From: Agarophyton chilense
Taxonomy: Eukaryota; Rhodophyta; Florideophyceae; Gracilariales; Gracilariaceae
Length of the DNA: 64,000 nucleotides
Reading direction: 5' to 3'
Assembly: GCA_030374765.1 (NCBI GenBank)
Contig: JARGXX010000013.1
Span: forward strand, 558,001-622,000
The position numbers and the translations under genes were made by a program. The notes beneath the pieces are model-generated. The model ran no database searches, was not told the origin of the DNA, and saw only the letters and a program-made list of their open reading frames with translations. Within the stretch, counting starts at the first letter, position 1, and each line of letters opens with the position of its first letter. Of the stretch, positions 38,501 through 45,623 are shown in pieces.

Positions 38501-40341
38501 CGTGCTTTTTCGGGGCTCTCTTTACAAACATTGAAAAGTGGCAGGCCGAGTTCGTCCGAAGCTATCCGTTTAATCCATGACAGAAACTTCTCAGATGGGT
38601 TGACCTTTCGATCGAACCTCTGAACTTCGGCAGCAAACTCCCTTACGTCAAGTATGTACGGTATGTTTGACTCTCCACAAATGCCTTTGAGATTTGTGAA
38701 GAGAGAAGATATTCGATTGCTCAGCAGTCGGGATTCTGAGACAAAAGCACAGATTGCAAGAGACGAATTCGATTTATCATGAGCTAATCTTTCCGTCAAT
38801 ACACGATATCGCTTCTTCAACATAGAGAGAGATTTGTATCCGAGATTAAGAACAGAGCTGGCGGCGTTCGTTATGACCGAGACCATGAACGATTTGTTCA
38901 AGACGCACTCAAATCCATTCAAAGCCTTAGCCAATTCATCAAAGCTTATGGCATTCTTCGATATATCCGAGTAGTTCGCGGTAAGGCTTTCTTCAATTCT
39001 TGATATCCTGGATCTGTACAATGCCCTTTTTTCGTCCCAAAACATCTCTTCCTTACTTTTCAGATCGAAATGATTTAGAGATTTGCATTCGTTAACAAGA
39101 GAAGCTAATTCACGATCCAATGTTTCTATTCGACTGGAAGACATGCTCTGCTTGGCCGCAAGAAACGCCAAGACGGAACGAATCGCTTGATGATCAGATA
39201 GAAGCTCGTGCACTTGCATTAGATGCCGTTGTAGGTCTACTAGAGGAGATTTCTGCCTCGGGGGCATGGCTTCTCCTAATTTCCGTGCTGAGTCGCGAGC
39301 AACCTTTCGACAGTGTTCAAAACCCGTTGCCCAAGTTTCGAACAATTCGCAACACGCTTCGAAGATACCAGTAAACTGCTTGTATGGAAGAGATAGAAGG
39401 CCTCCATCCGCAAGAAGAATGCGCTGCAGAGAACGACTGACATCTGAAGCCATCCCATCAATTAGACTAAGAACCCTTTCAATAGATAAAGATGACATTC
39501 TCAACTTCGTAACGATATGTTCTAGGAGCTCGGTGACGCCTTTTTTTAGAGTTTGGATATCCTCAGCAGTCCGAAGAGACACTAATGGAAGTCCATGCAG
39601 AAACTTCAGGACTGCAGATGCTTTCCTACGAGAGCTGTCAATGGTACTGGTGGCGTTCAGGAGGAAGCCGGTTGCCCTTCTCTTGCGAGCAAGAATTTCC
39701 AAGGAGATCTTAACGGGCTGTGATGAAAGGGTTTTCTGGGCTGATAGAAGTGCAGCATCCAATGAGCTCCAGAACACTGTTTCTTCTTCCACGGTTAAGA
39801 TGCTTTTGGGACCGTCCTTTGCAATATGTACAATGCGATCGATTGCTCGAGACCATCCCAGAACGTTTGTTTGCAACTGATTCAAAACGGAATTGTCATT
39901 AATGAAGTGCTCTGGAAAATCGTCAATCATGATAACGCCATCCTGAACGTATTGCTTCACTTGCACATGAAGAGGGAATTCAGGAGGGGGCACTGATACG
40001 AGTCTTCCCTTCGCAATCACGTCCAGTGCAACGGAGGTCTCCCGAATCCTTTTTCGTAACGCATCACGCTCTGGTATGGCCACTCCAACCTTGGCCGCAT
40101 AATTATCAGAAAGAGGAAGAACGGCAGTTTCAAGCACAGCACGTAGTGAAGGAACCAAACAATCAGTTTCTGGTCCAATGAAAAGAGCATCGTACTTCAT
40201 CCCTCTTCGAACGAGAGCGACTGTAGATCCGTCATTTGCTTTGAGAAGAGATGTCGCTCCATCTTCCAGACTTGAAATCGCTTGCTTGTAGTCATTGACT
40301 CCAAGACTTGAAAGAGTTGAAGCAACCGTCTCATACTCCAT
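26530..40341 (-). CDS. DYNC1H1: Cytoplasmic dynein-1 heavy chain
   Basis: A minus-end-directed microtubule motor: 4603 residues in one uninterrupted frame, close to the family's usual 4,600. The tail is residues 1 to about 1280, the linker about 1280-1700. AAA1 has its P-loop GPAGTGKTE near residue 1810, followed by GRFVAVFNCDETFD and Walker B CFDEFNR. AAA2 (GSSGSGKST) is near 2107, AAA3 (GPPGCGKS, then FCDEVNL) near 2486 and AAA4 (GAPGTGKKT, then FDESHSMDSGFLE) near 2874. The coiled-coil stalk brackets a microtubule-binding domain at about 3230-3335 (PSPPPAVKLALEAV, FISSIVNFD, AAGPLAEWTLAILGYSKV). AAA5, AAA6 and a C-terminal domain follow. The VFNCDE phrase, the AAA3 and AAA4 Walker B contexts and the stalk tip match dynein-1 rather than axonemal or IFT dyneins. 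All catalytic motifs look intact. Confidence 0.96.
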   Translation of the reverse strand: MEYETVASTLSSLGVNDYKQAISSLEDGATSLLKANDGSTVALVRRGMKYDALFIGPETDCLVPSLRAVLETAVLPLSDNYAAKVGVAIPERDALRKRIRETSVALDVIAKGRLVSVPPPEFPLHVQVKQYVQDGVIMIDDFPEHFINDNSVLNQLQTNVLGWSRAIDRIVHIAKDGPKSILTVEEETVFWSSLDAALLSAQKTLSSQPVKISLEILARKRRATGFLLNATSTIDSSRRKASAVLKFLHGLPLVSLRTAEDIQTLKKGVTELLEHIVTKLRMSSLSIERVLSLIDGMASDVSRSLQRILLADGGLLSLPYKQFTGIFEACCELFETWATGFEHCRKVARDSARKLGEAMPPRQKSPLVDLQRHLMQVHELLSDHQAIRSVLAFLAAKQSMSSSRIETLDRELASLVNECKSLNHFDLKSKEEMFWDEKRALYRSRISRIEESLTANYSDISKNAISFDELAKALNGFECVLNKSFMVSVITNAASSVLNLGYKSLSMLKKRYRVLTERLAHDKSNSSLAICAFVSESRLLSNRISSLFTNLKGICGESNIPYILDVREFAAEVQRFDRKVNPSEKFLSWIKRIASDELGLPLFNVCKESPEKARLLLSLSWDQIRMFEVVRSVRQDRELHAAFSEKHLDMARSGKSLFAVYSKLDEALDCFNRTYFSLSRMENDMFLRLFCLIEPELQKLYIMFEKGFKMFWNSSLRELENYSTELLEQCSSLFYGAQILQECDRAMEASLENLKDIFPCLTQGALSEETESYAYNALQAFSGAKRTVAMRFTEFDVEKYLHRIWMPFLIESVMEFFKKLQHCWLKALNTKDLLLPSLFINVISSSGQRLISCTPDVVDFENYFYQSLGRTYDDSVKFLSASFTKLLGSNEDWNSSCCRVATFHLQCHGSKLISIKQQNPFSAIDELRIRICETLGQWNVFKRFLVIDETSIPSLDHGLVELPEILEFLACQIEEISALQDRPVFPPDSDRSLALDCGALSNHLQGNLRKLLSVLSNRFATGAAETSQTCYKDISVALSVLKSTGDNRGVGSLLELQRIKENYLPRLNFTINNLESLEKKYEDISVRLNDISFLKPTSTETWILAESLRSHFGHLAGVYDQRSRSVLLNKGILLQKYEEERTLHQNKLATLFADFQTIRNDVAGKEGFIESEVLVEDLEHQLVLLDSRGEDLERIGKALGSDHLLERKAAGSVLEELRRVKKGIQRLKSVEQCVRGLLGKSFKGIDPNSVSDELECLKQEIITISKATGAKREAKRLTEIISKYITANSILADLWSVTLSPPRERELLQRFFGPSYPEVRLCDTPLRLLWELDLSAHENYLRNVLENAAGEAALCDFLDSIAKTWTARKCSFSFHNGIAVLQEIPDLLNDLDEHLQALETMQSSKHARLFESERAMWERRLSECHSDLEILVDVQSQWAHLHSLFGRDDNSGIVSRGLRVELQEEFSVFSNVHARFSAVGKEIESAQGILEGLERIKGLTYMLEELKGVVRGLSKFLETQRSLFPRFFFLSDNDLLQVLSVTFEDLECISSHMGKLFPGVARLSFEKSGHITEISRIESKEGEVISFIDPVCVTGRDSITEWLTRLQHAIKESLKMSLLKAMNMFLPLYSNESNASFSSFIQEFLKHPAQVSLLGCKIVFVQVIESAMKDGAGRVVYDQLQRRFAELLLDLSLMECTLSDEQSSGRRKELWRDQILKEVVYQRDFVRRLEKEDVRDPASHLWSHEVRYYASIKADCDKVTAVQICCASTVSDYGWEYLGMGDTLVHTEVTSRCFLSLSEALRRGFGGSPFGPAGTGKTETVKALGRMHGRFVAVFNCDETFDSVSVGRILAGACRVGCWVCFDEFNRLSAHILSSTSGQLAVLQQSIRKGVKRVPNFYGGSVPITIQSGVGIFVTMNPTYTGRRDLPANLKSLFRPCAMSRPDSVSIAEVLLLCNGFKSSGTLARKLVSLFESLKNVLGSRSHYDFGLRSLKSSIVACGNLLREGSFNVENEGVRKTLEFEENVVVQGVAEVLKPKLDMKHVADYEATVALTFTRASHFAPRLPDKVEAILSEVVSNLNLIKDTVMMEKIRQLYCLLRHQSGVILVGSSGSGKSTTWRILHEAIKIYVLAKESNSVSETKRSQKSSITVIDAKLLSMRQLYGYLDPLTREWTDGIFTKTLRCIVETGAAEKQEFPLHWIVFDGDVDPNWVENLNSVLDDNRILTLPTGEQIPLLNNTRILFETHSLEQANPSTVSRCGMICFGSHSGLEDVFSNSVVQIAEQYCIPNPWCTSLFQFGRVVARLARDALQSFYYVLNVPVESLLNSFTVLLASTLLRYSISQSTLNKSEYYQSLSKSRNSIPISVMLRIMLMTTVKTIGAGVSQLDRRRITEQLMEAIANDPEFQESLSGVVLPSDLSNVNITGDGHFVKHEELIPSTNQSLRDADIGSPDFVVPTATTVRLESLLLDFLNIDISSGLIISPLLLCGPPGCGKSMLLTSTLRKVPNISLASLSFSSETKPENLLAALRGSTTITKRPNGAFVLHPKSAGCRVVLFCDEVNLEKPDVFKTQTSVSFLRCLAEHGGFWEGTPPRWVTVEGVQIVAACNPEDTAGRYKLPERFLRHCNVIYVEQPSFGDLEVIYGTFVDSLLRIYHPQIGFRTPDLTAAMVNYYKSNKERFCPKENGPLKPHYIYSPRELSRWIRGMTQILLSEQSSIGSSIHFSDDPAEHAWSNVTDAFIYEARRLFCDRLVTDAERHIADSDLREIAFKHLNAHGKNMSDVLFTSWTSEQSPTIDSRLFQKVGNLSKFRTLVYQKLRVFAEEEGLGGSWMSGNLKGKSDEWRAMIDQFAVTDDVLTHLTRIERVLGHPMGHAVLIGAPGTGKKTLARFAAWMLGLEVHQVRSHSAYTERDFATDLRSILKETALLNHQLLIIFDESHSMDSGFLELMNSLLACGEVPGLFSGDERTNLLNELRQTISNKSSITSSEQSLYGEFVRRIRTNLHIIFTISAEVSIGTDIDSITSSSVSWKDISKRSPALYNRCTVDWIGDWARPTLEAVAELKIEVSHGYERDQIIRGVVGIHEFSKRMYGRLKNVATVTPRHFLEFIEQLNRIALEKGNEIHAGVDRHTEGLRRLRNAGTAVDLVKESLCEKADRLHGKEKDANEMLAKMIEEQRLAEKSKVAAEQLALAALEASNAVQERETEVSENLAVVQPKLEAAREAVDSIRKEFLDELRAMPSPPPAVKLALEAVMMVLDASRRKTEAQYSWSHIRAQMRSSEFISSIVNFDVESITRGLRARVEKKVLRNPDFDVPRISYASRAAGPLAEWTLAILGYSKVKETVEPLEAEVLDLQNEQAELLEKQEIAEDEADICQQRIDNCKTGYAKLVAEAEKVRGEIEDSKGNLSRAEEMLDSLAEEWDRWKTELNVLNASAVTIWGNAVLGAAFVSYAGAMDHSSRTLLVSQWKEILEREAVPFERKTELAHYLTTTEERGFWSSRDLATDKTSLENFAILKRAARFPLIVDPTRSCGELLRRVLVNPNTSNDRDSFSSSDSLQMEVRISESSFTATGKKSYMRTLESAMRFGTPVLVDDAEKFDRAVTPLLGQESSYGDSAEYIESMNSSQKRSSRKSRKNVCQRVVRLGDKDVFLNSNFRLYLSTSDLKSVPRCAVSRSNVVSFELSSAALQTSCVSRSVEILAPELGERRRTSLSAALKYRQRKRVLEDLLLSTVNNVEDIGTELLKGSLLDNLASLKDEVRKIEERRVEEQKTSAAIIESEKLFAPLGLTAIRTFEVIRALIDVYPLYHFTSSYFLGIFEKAIRAYREAAHEQPNLKSVKDCENALLKELYTRTAASLFPDDRVPFAAALSLLQSSPMELDPKEKNLQLLRAAWQTMISVQSSDTSPSKSHGGLLRKVPQFFQRAVEEYDSQGNFSCTDPFELGIQVLCRIVCEPFRVCDGIGDLACLLPGGKKLIYGDCAGPESALKKTLRDFSEFGAQGSPSLFQPILLCSRGENSDPAQLVTELTNQYQIPFASLAMGSANTEVEVADLINHAMRRAQAGTKTMVLLKNMHLSGKSTINRIQAILLANKGYLQYLLVMTAELPFTSPSTSILSVASTCNFLSFEAPRNFRSSMTYAIERISSFKSDHSSRNLKSVTILEGMKILLAFLHACLTERALNSPVGFSKNYEFSESDLVAGWNLILQKSSQLDSDTGRWSFSHLLKTSVYGCHIENDTDQEILDALVDDLFSKERINSISSGSVRVVKPANETGAVQIPIDQEARDNFLLNLPLEISPEWYYMPSATTKAKRSKEGQFAVQKLVSMSRGIMQSTKDSTDSKTVINEEVQTKVDAILRKALELPDVLQDRTDSSPKTPLDRFWNTEKDLLRDLTLTIKTVARDMIKPEQLSIKQMTLLSGFKQELFSICSTASLKLPSLWRDVGKVFGENLSAISIFSKLSGCVKHIPLSKEARSFNLSKILRPKAFLTALRFETAAARGVSPHTLSPMIVIGKQIRDDEWLLSGVGVNGATWDAMKACFVLSESTSGSVGTVGLLWRSMDEFGEDEKSIELPFHARVPQNMLVETVRINVDDKHLHRLWRLQGVSFFIDGV

Positions 40342-41053
40342 TTTGTACTAGGAAACCCAGAGGAAGTTCTATTGTGTAAGACGGTGGCATAGGGGAAGGG
40401 TTTGTTTCGGACTTGACTATGAACGGGTGCAAGTGTCGTTGTTCGATTGCCTCAGGCTGTCGAAGAGGAGTGCATCCCGAGAGAGTTCATTTCAGTACCG
40501 AAACCAAATGGCGGGAAACGTACTGGTGCCTTACTGTTTGAAATATGATAACTCTTACAACTGTACAGGTGACACTCAAGAACGAGTTCAAACCGCATCC
40601 AGGATATCGGGATTAAGCTTCAAGTATCGTCATAAAAAGTTACGAAGGGTACATTACTACTGTAGAAAGAGGCGTCAAGGCGAAGGTAAAAGGATAACAA
40701 TCACCCGAACACTGAAGTTAGCAATTCGACAGTTCTCTTTTTACACGTGTATTAAAATAATGTGGATTATTTTCACCTTGGCAAATTCTTGGAAAGCTTC
40801 GCCAAAACTGGCGAAAACAGCAGTCGAAGATTAGCGAGTATTCGACGATGATGCCAGTCGGGGCGGGGCATGTGTCACTTCGCATTGCACTTCACCGTGG
40901 AGCCAAGAAGTCAGCCCTGCTTCGTTTCTGCTAGAGACTTTCTGCTTCTTGAAGTGCCCGCCATCTAGTTGCGGCTTCTGAGCGGCCTTCAGCAATCCCG
41001 AGACCTCGCTTATCGCTGCCCTTCTGTCCGGTGTATTTTTTTCCCTCTTCACC
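40342..41053. other. Divergent promoter region between dynein and ARL8
   Basis: About 0.7 kb separates the two divergent start codons. A 135-codon + frame at 40427-40834 has no motif or recognisable composition and I do not call it. No clear TATA box was found. Confidence 0.45.
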
Positions 41054-41773
41054 ATGTTCTCTCAGCTCTGGCAGAACATTTTGGAATGGCTACAGAAGTA
41101 CGTTGCAGCTCGAATTAATCGTCGTTTCCACCTCGACTAACACTTCTCTATATCTTACAGTCTCTTCTTTCAGCAAGAGATGGAGCTAACAATTCTCGGT
41201 TTGCAGAACGCCGGAAAGACTACGCTTGTCAATTTGATATCAACTGGTGATTTCACAGATGATCGAATTCCTACTGTTGGCTTTAACATGCGTCGTGTGC
41301 AAAAGGGCGGTGTAACTCTTAAGATGTGGGACTTGGGCGGTCAATCGCGCTTTAGGACGATGTGGGAGCGTTATTGCAGAGGCGTTTCAGCTGTGGTTTA
41401 TGTCGTCGATGCTGCTGACAACGACCGTTTCGACACCGCCCGACTTGAGCTTCATGACATCTTATCCCGAACTGCGCTTGATGGTATTCCTGTCCTTTTT
41501 TTAGCAAATAAGAGTGATCTCCCAGGAGCCGTCAAGGATATTGATGAAATTATCAACATCTTCGGCCTTAAGGAGATTGAGAATCATGAAATTTCTGTGT
41601 ATTCCATCTCAGCGAAGAACCGCGTTAACATTGATGTCACCTTGCAGTGGCTTATAGACCATGGTTCGAAAAAGACCTCGTCCTCCACGGCAGCTGCTGT
41701 CGTCACACCTGCTCACCAGACCACAGGCCCAGCAGCATCATCTTCAAATCCTCCCAGCGCACCAACATCGTAG
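41054..41773 (+). CDS. ARL8: Arl8-type small GTPase, two exons
   Basis: Arf-like GTPase that in other eukaryotes sits on lysosomes or vacuoles and recruits motors. Exon 1 is 41054-41097 and encodes an amphipathic N-terminal helix (MFSQLWQNILEWLQ). A 63-nt intron (41098-41160) runs from GTACGT to TTACAG with a CGACTAAC branch site. Exon 2 is 41161-41773. The total is 218 residues. G-box motifs are GLQNAGKTT, the switch I PTVGFNMR, WDLGGQ, NKSD and SAK. EMELTILGLQ right after the helix and WERYCRG in the middle are Arl8 hallmarks. There is no N-terminal Gly2, so no myristoylation, as in Arl8. A Ser/Thr/Ala-rich tail of about 30 residues is longer than usual. Without the intron the protein would lack its membrane helix. 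Confidence 0.92.
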
Positions 41774-42179
41774 ACACATTGTGTTGCGGAACATCTAGCA
41801 GTCTACGCATGGAACAGTTTCATCGTGTTCTCAGCAATGGCAGCGATAGTTGCAACCCTGGCGACACCATTCACAAGCCCCCCTGACAGGCGCATTGCCA
41901 TGGTTCAATTGAAACGGGATTGCACATTGTGTCGTTTTTGTGAGCAGAACTCAAGGGAAATAGTCAAACGAGGATGCACCACTGTGAGAATAGAACAAAA
42001 TTCGCGAAGCAAGATAGTAGTTCAAAGTCATCAATCTAACTTCCACAACCATGGCCACTAAATACAAACTTGATTTTCCGGAACGATGAATTTTATGTTG
42101 TTCAAGAATATGTACATGTAAAAACAGCTTTAGACTTGTGGAAACGAAAAAGCAGCCAGATACTGATTCGTCTCGGATG
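41774..42179. other. Convergent intergenic region
   Basis: 3' flanks of ARL8 (+) and ARP4 (-). No gene seen. Confidence 0.5.
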
Positions 42180-43532
42180 TTATTGACACTTGCGATGAAC
42201 GAAAGAGGATCCATTCTCATCGTATTCGGACTTTGAGAACCACATTTTCTGAAACTCAGAAAATGTAGCCAAAATGCTTCCTCCGGTCCAGGCGCAGTAC
42301 TTGCGCTCATGGCTGCCCGTCGCGGCGAGCACACGAACCTTATGGTAGGTTTCCAACAGACCGAAGCTTAGTCTTTCGTACAAACCGCCCATGTCTGACG
42401 TACCACCTGTAAGACAAACTCCTGCATACATATCCCTATGTATAGCTTCTGGGCACTTTCTAATTGCATCGACCACCAATCCATGTAGCCCGAGTGACTC
42501 GTCAGATCGTTCGTTTGCTGCGTCCGGCCTTGATCCATTTAAGTACTGGTCAACATAAGAGAGTCGGGCATCCGTGTTCATCTCCATTATTACATGCGGT
42601 AATCTCCCGAACACTGTTCTTTCTGCTACTGAGAATCTTTCGGCGTTCATTTCAATAGTATTTCCGTCGGGCAATTCGAAGGTGCCATGGACTACGGGCA
42701 ATGACTTGAGGTCCACCGAAGGGTTTTCGTGGGCGACACACAAGTTTGCCTTCACCTCCTCTAGTAGCTGAATTCTGGAAAACTCCGTGAAGGAAGCAGT
42801 AGTTTTCGGAAAAGATAGTTCTTTAATCTCTGACTGCCGCACAAGATTGTCTTCATCGACACCATCTACTCGCGTGATGGCTCGCCTGTAAGACCAAATT
42901 GGACGGAGTTGAAGATTGGCGTTCTTCAGCAGAGCATCAAGTACTGCATTCAATGTGCGACCGCCAATGGCCGTTCGGATTGCTTTTCCTTTCACTACCG
43001 CACCATCCTCTACAGGGACGGCACTTGTCCCGGAATGGCCTATGTCCAAGACAAGGCCTGTTGTCTTTCCATTAGCGTAAGCCGACAGAACTGCAGCGCG
43101 AGCGAGATAAAGGGCAGGCACTTCAAACTTTTCAAAGATAAGCTCGACAATTCTCTCGCGTGATTTTCGTCCGTTGTGATTTGGTTCGGCATAGAGTAAA
43201 GCGTTTTCGCGCGTGGGGGCATGAAGCTCTTTGCACAGAGTGTGAGACAGAAGCGTTTCAAAAAGATTCCAGTTTTCAACTAGACCGTCTGAACCAAACG
43301 GGCTCATAAGCTCAACATTGTCCTTGCGAATGTTGACTGCATTATGTCCAGCTCGTGATGGTTTGTACTTTCGCTGATTTGCTTGTACATCGGCGGCTTC
43401 GGACTCGTATTCGTAGGCGAGCACTGACGGGATGAGTACGTGAGGAAGATCCTCACCGGCGGTACCGGCTTTCACTGTATGAGAGCCGATGTCAACCACC
43501 AGGCTAGGAACTGTTCCCTCGACCTGATACAT
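42180..43532 (-). CDS. ARP4: Nuclear actin-related protein ARP4 (BAF53-like)
   Basis: 450 residues with the full actin fold, one exon. The phosphate-1 loop reads VVDIGSHTVKAGTAGED and is followed by an insertion of about 25 residues before the VELMSPFGSDGLVENW segment. AVLSAYANGKTTGLVLDIGH forms the second phosphate loop. Near the C-terminus are GVCLTGGTSDMGGLYERL and WTGGSILATFSEFQKMWFSK, and the chain ends VHRKCQ. The long N-terminal insertion and SPFGSDGLVENW fit ARP4, a shared subunit of the INO80, SWR1 and NuA4 or BAF chromatin complexes. It does not look like the dynactin subunit ARP1. It is divergently transcribed from the uL22m gene with 381 bp between start codons. Confidence 0.85.
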   Translation of the reverse strand: MYQVEGTVPSLVVDIGSHTVKAGTAGEDLPHVLIPSVLAYEYESEAADVQANQRKYKPSRAGHNAVNIRKDNVELMSPFGSDGLVENWNLFETLLSHTLCKELHAPTRENALLYAEPNHNGRKSRERIVELIFEKFEVPALYLARAAVLSAYANGKTTGLVLDIGHSGTSAVPVEDGAVVKGKAIRTAIGGRTLNAVLDALLKNANLQLRPIWSYRRAITRVDGVDEDNLVRQSEIKELSFPKTTASFTEFSRIQLLEEVKANLCVAHENPSVDLKSLPVVHGTFELPDGNTIEMNAERFSVAERTVFGRLPHVIMEMNTDARLSYVDQYLNGSRPDAANERSDESLGLHGLVVDAIRKCPEAIHRDMYAGVCLTGGTSDMGGLYERLSFGLLETYHKVRVLAATGSHERKYCAWTGGSILATFSEFQKMWFSKSEYDENGSSFVHRKCQ

Positions 43533-43913
43533 TGGAAACGTGAATGTCCAGATTAGGAATAAGCTGCAGCTACTTCAGTATGTGGCTTGCACGTGAACAG
43601 CGCAGTGCAACCAAGAAGTGGCGTGTTGATCCGCTCGAGTTTGGGACGAAGTTAGAGTGATTGCAACCATATTGCGTTCTTTTCCATTTCGTAAAATGGG
43701 GCAGCAAATTTTTTAGTGCTTTTGAGAGCTTTGCACAAAACATTATCTATGCACGGTGCAAACTGAAAAGGGAAACATGCTGTGAACTCCTTGTTAGTTT
43801 GATGGCCGCCGAGCTTCAGCCGGGAACACGCCTTCGTGCACCCAATTACTTTCTCCAGTTCGCTCTTCGTTCATACCGTTTCACTGGTCCTTAATAGAAA
43901 GCCTCACTTCAAG
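43533..43913. promoter_or_regulatory. Shared upstream region of ARP4 and uL22m
   Basis: The two divergent genes share this 381-bp stretch, which must hold both promoters. No canonical element stands out. The frame of uL22m remains open upstream to about 43836 but without an ATG. Confidence 0.5.
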
Positions 43914-44639
43914 ATGCTGTCTTTCAGATCGGGTTTTCGTATGTGTGCATCTCTTCGTCGCTTGTGGCACTCCTCAACGCCGAAGCAATGCGCGCCAGAA
44001 TTCCTTGAAATTGCCGATGAGCGCCAAGACTGGACGTCGTCGACCACGCCGAAGCGGGTGTGGCCTCAGGATTTGCGTGGGATGGAAATTAAAACAGCAA
44101 AGGCCCGACGTCTTGGTATCAACACGTCCCCACACAAGCTAAACCTCGTCGCGAAGCTTGTACGCAACTTGCGAATCGAGGAGGCACGTCGACAGCTTAC
44201 TGGATGCAAGAAGAAGACAGCCCCATACGTTGCCGCTACCATCCAAGCAGCAGTCAAGAACGCAACAACATTCGGTATGCGTGAAGATCGCCTCGTGGTC
44301 GATGAAGCTTTTGTTGGGAAGGGTCGATATCTGCGTCGCATCCGACCGTGGCATGGCAAAGGCCGATGGGGACTTGAACACAAAAAGTATGCACATCTTA
44401 CTGTGAAAGTTAGGGAGCTTGACGAAGAGTTGTGGGAGGCTAGAGTGATGTCCAAATACTTTCATATTAAAAGAGGGAATGGCAGGCCAGATGATGAAAA
44501 CCACCCCATTCATTCAAGCTCAAAAGTGAGTTGGGTGAGCGATTTGGATGACAGCTTTCGCAAGACAAAAGAAAGAATCACAGGGCTCAAAGCTCTAATC
44601 AGTTCTAACGAGGAAAACTCAAGAACCATTCAGAGTTGA
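43914..44639 (+). CDS. MRPL22: Mitochondrial ribosomal protein uL22m
   Basis: Large-subunit protein that lines the peptide exit tunnel. 241 residues from the first ATG, one exon. Residues 1 to about 30 (MLSFRSGFRMCASLRRLWHS) form an Arg/Ser-rich amphipathic presequence without acids, typical of a mitochondrial matrix signal. The ribosomal domain covers about residues 60-190: KARRLGINTSPHKLNLVAKL, VRNLRIEEARRQL, IQAAVKNATTFG, VDEAFVGKGRYLRRIRPWHGKGR and the final TVKVRELDEELW. The RIRPWHGKGR loop is the tunnel-lining hairpin tip. A C-terminal extension of about 50 polar residues is not part of the bacterial core. Plastid uL22 is normally plastid-encoded in red algae, so the mitochondrial assignment fits. 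Confidence 0.88.
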   Translation: MLSFRSGFRMCASLRRLWHSSTPKQCAPEFLEIADERQDWTSSTTPKRVWPQDLRGMEIKTAKARRLGINTSPHKLNLVAKLVRNLRIEEARRQLTGCKKKTAPYVAATIQAAVKNATTFGMREDRLVVDEAFVGKGRYLRRIRPWHGKGRWGLEHKKYAHLTVKVRELDEELWEARVMSKYFHIKRGNGRPDDENHPIHSSSKVSWVSDLDDSFRKTKERITGLKALISSNEENSRTIQS

Positions 44640-45623
44640 ATATTGTGTTTACGAAACGTAAAAAGAACGCCACTAACGAAATGCAGTAACAAGCTCTTAT
44701 GTCGGTGAAAACTCTAAGCTTTCAGGACTAGCACGGTATCAAGCCGAAAGGGGATCATGTGTATACTCGCCAAAGGTCACTGATGTCAAAGATTTCCGAA
44801 CAAAGCATTCTACCAAGTGTGTACGTTCATATTAGACTGCTGTACCGGCTAAGATACCTAGTTGGGAAGGTAGAAATATCGAAGTATGTCTCTGTACTTG
44901 CCACCTGCTGCTTAATGCCTGACTGTCTATCCGCGGAAGAGTTTTTAATGTCACGATCTTCAAGTTTTACGAGATATCTCATAGATATACCTAGGACTCA
45001 TACATTGAGTATGCGCTTGAGAACCACGGAATCTACATGTCTACGTTTCAGCTCGGAATCGACAAGAACTTCACTGTCTCAGAACTTTGCTTTTCTTTTC
45101 TAACGAAACCGATTCTCTTTAGAACTCTTCACACATCAAAGAGAACTCACTTCAAAACAAACAGCTACCCACATCCTATCCTCGTTGAACAAACGGATGG
45201 CTTCAATATGAAAGAGCGTCAGCTGGTTTTTTGGGATCTACATCACCTCCGTTCACAACTTTTTGTACAGGCACAGAGGCTGTGAGCATTCTAAACAGAC
45301 AGCTTGTGATATACAAATATCCAGTGTCTCAGGCATAAACTCAGAAATTGTACAATGACATTGAGCTAGAATCCCGACTCTTGCAGTCAGGAAATTCACC
45401 ATGTATATCTAACATCCGTTCACATCTGGCCTCCATTCATGCTCAAGGTTAGGAGTATCACTTGGAAGGTCAGGAACACGGTGTTATCACTACATCCCCT
45501 TGAATTGGCGAAGAATCCACCGTTCGTGTTGACTTCCCACGATTTTCACCCAGGAGTAGTGCGTTTTATTGGGCTTTGGTCTGCTAATCGGTTGATACCA
45601 ACCGTAATTGACTCAGAAACTTC
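44640..45623. other. Intergenic region
   Basis: About 1 kb with only short + strand frames (44759-45103, 45439-45708) lacking any motif. It holds the 3' flanks of uL22m and the glycosyltransferase-like gene, which are convergent. Confidence 0.5.

Noticed and set aside
40427-40834. 135-codon + frame between dynein and ARL8
   Set aside because: No motif, odd composition, and it occupies the only promoter space of two divergent genes.
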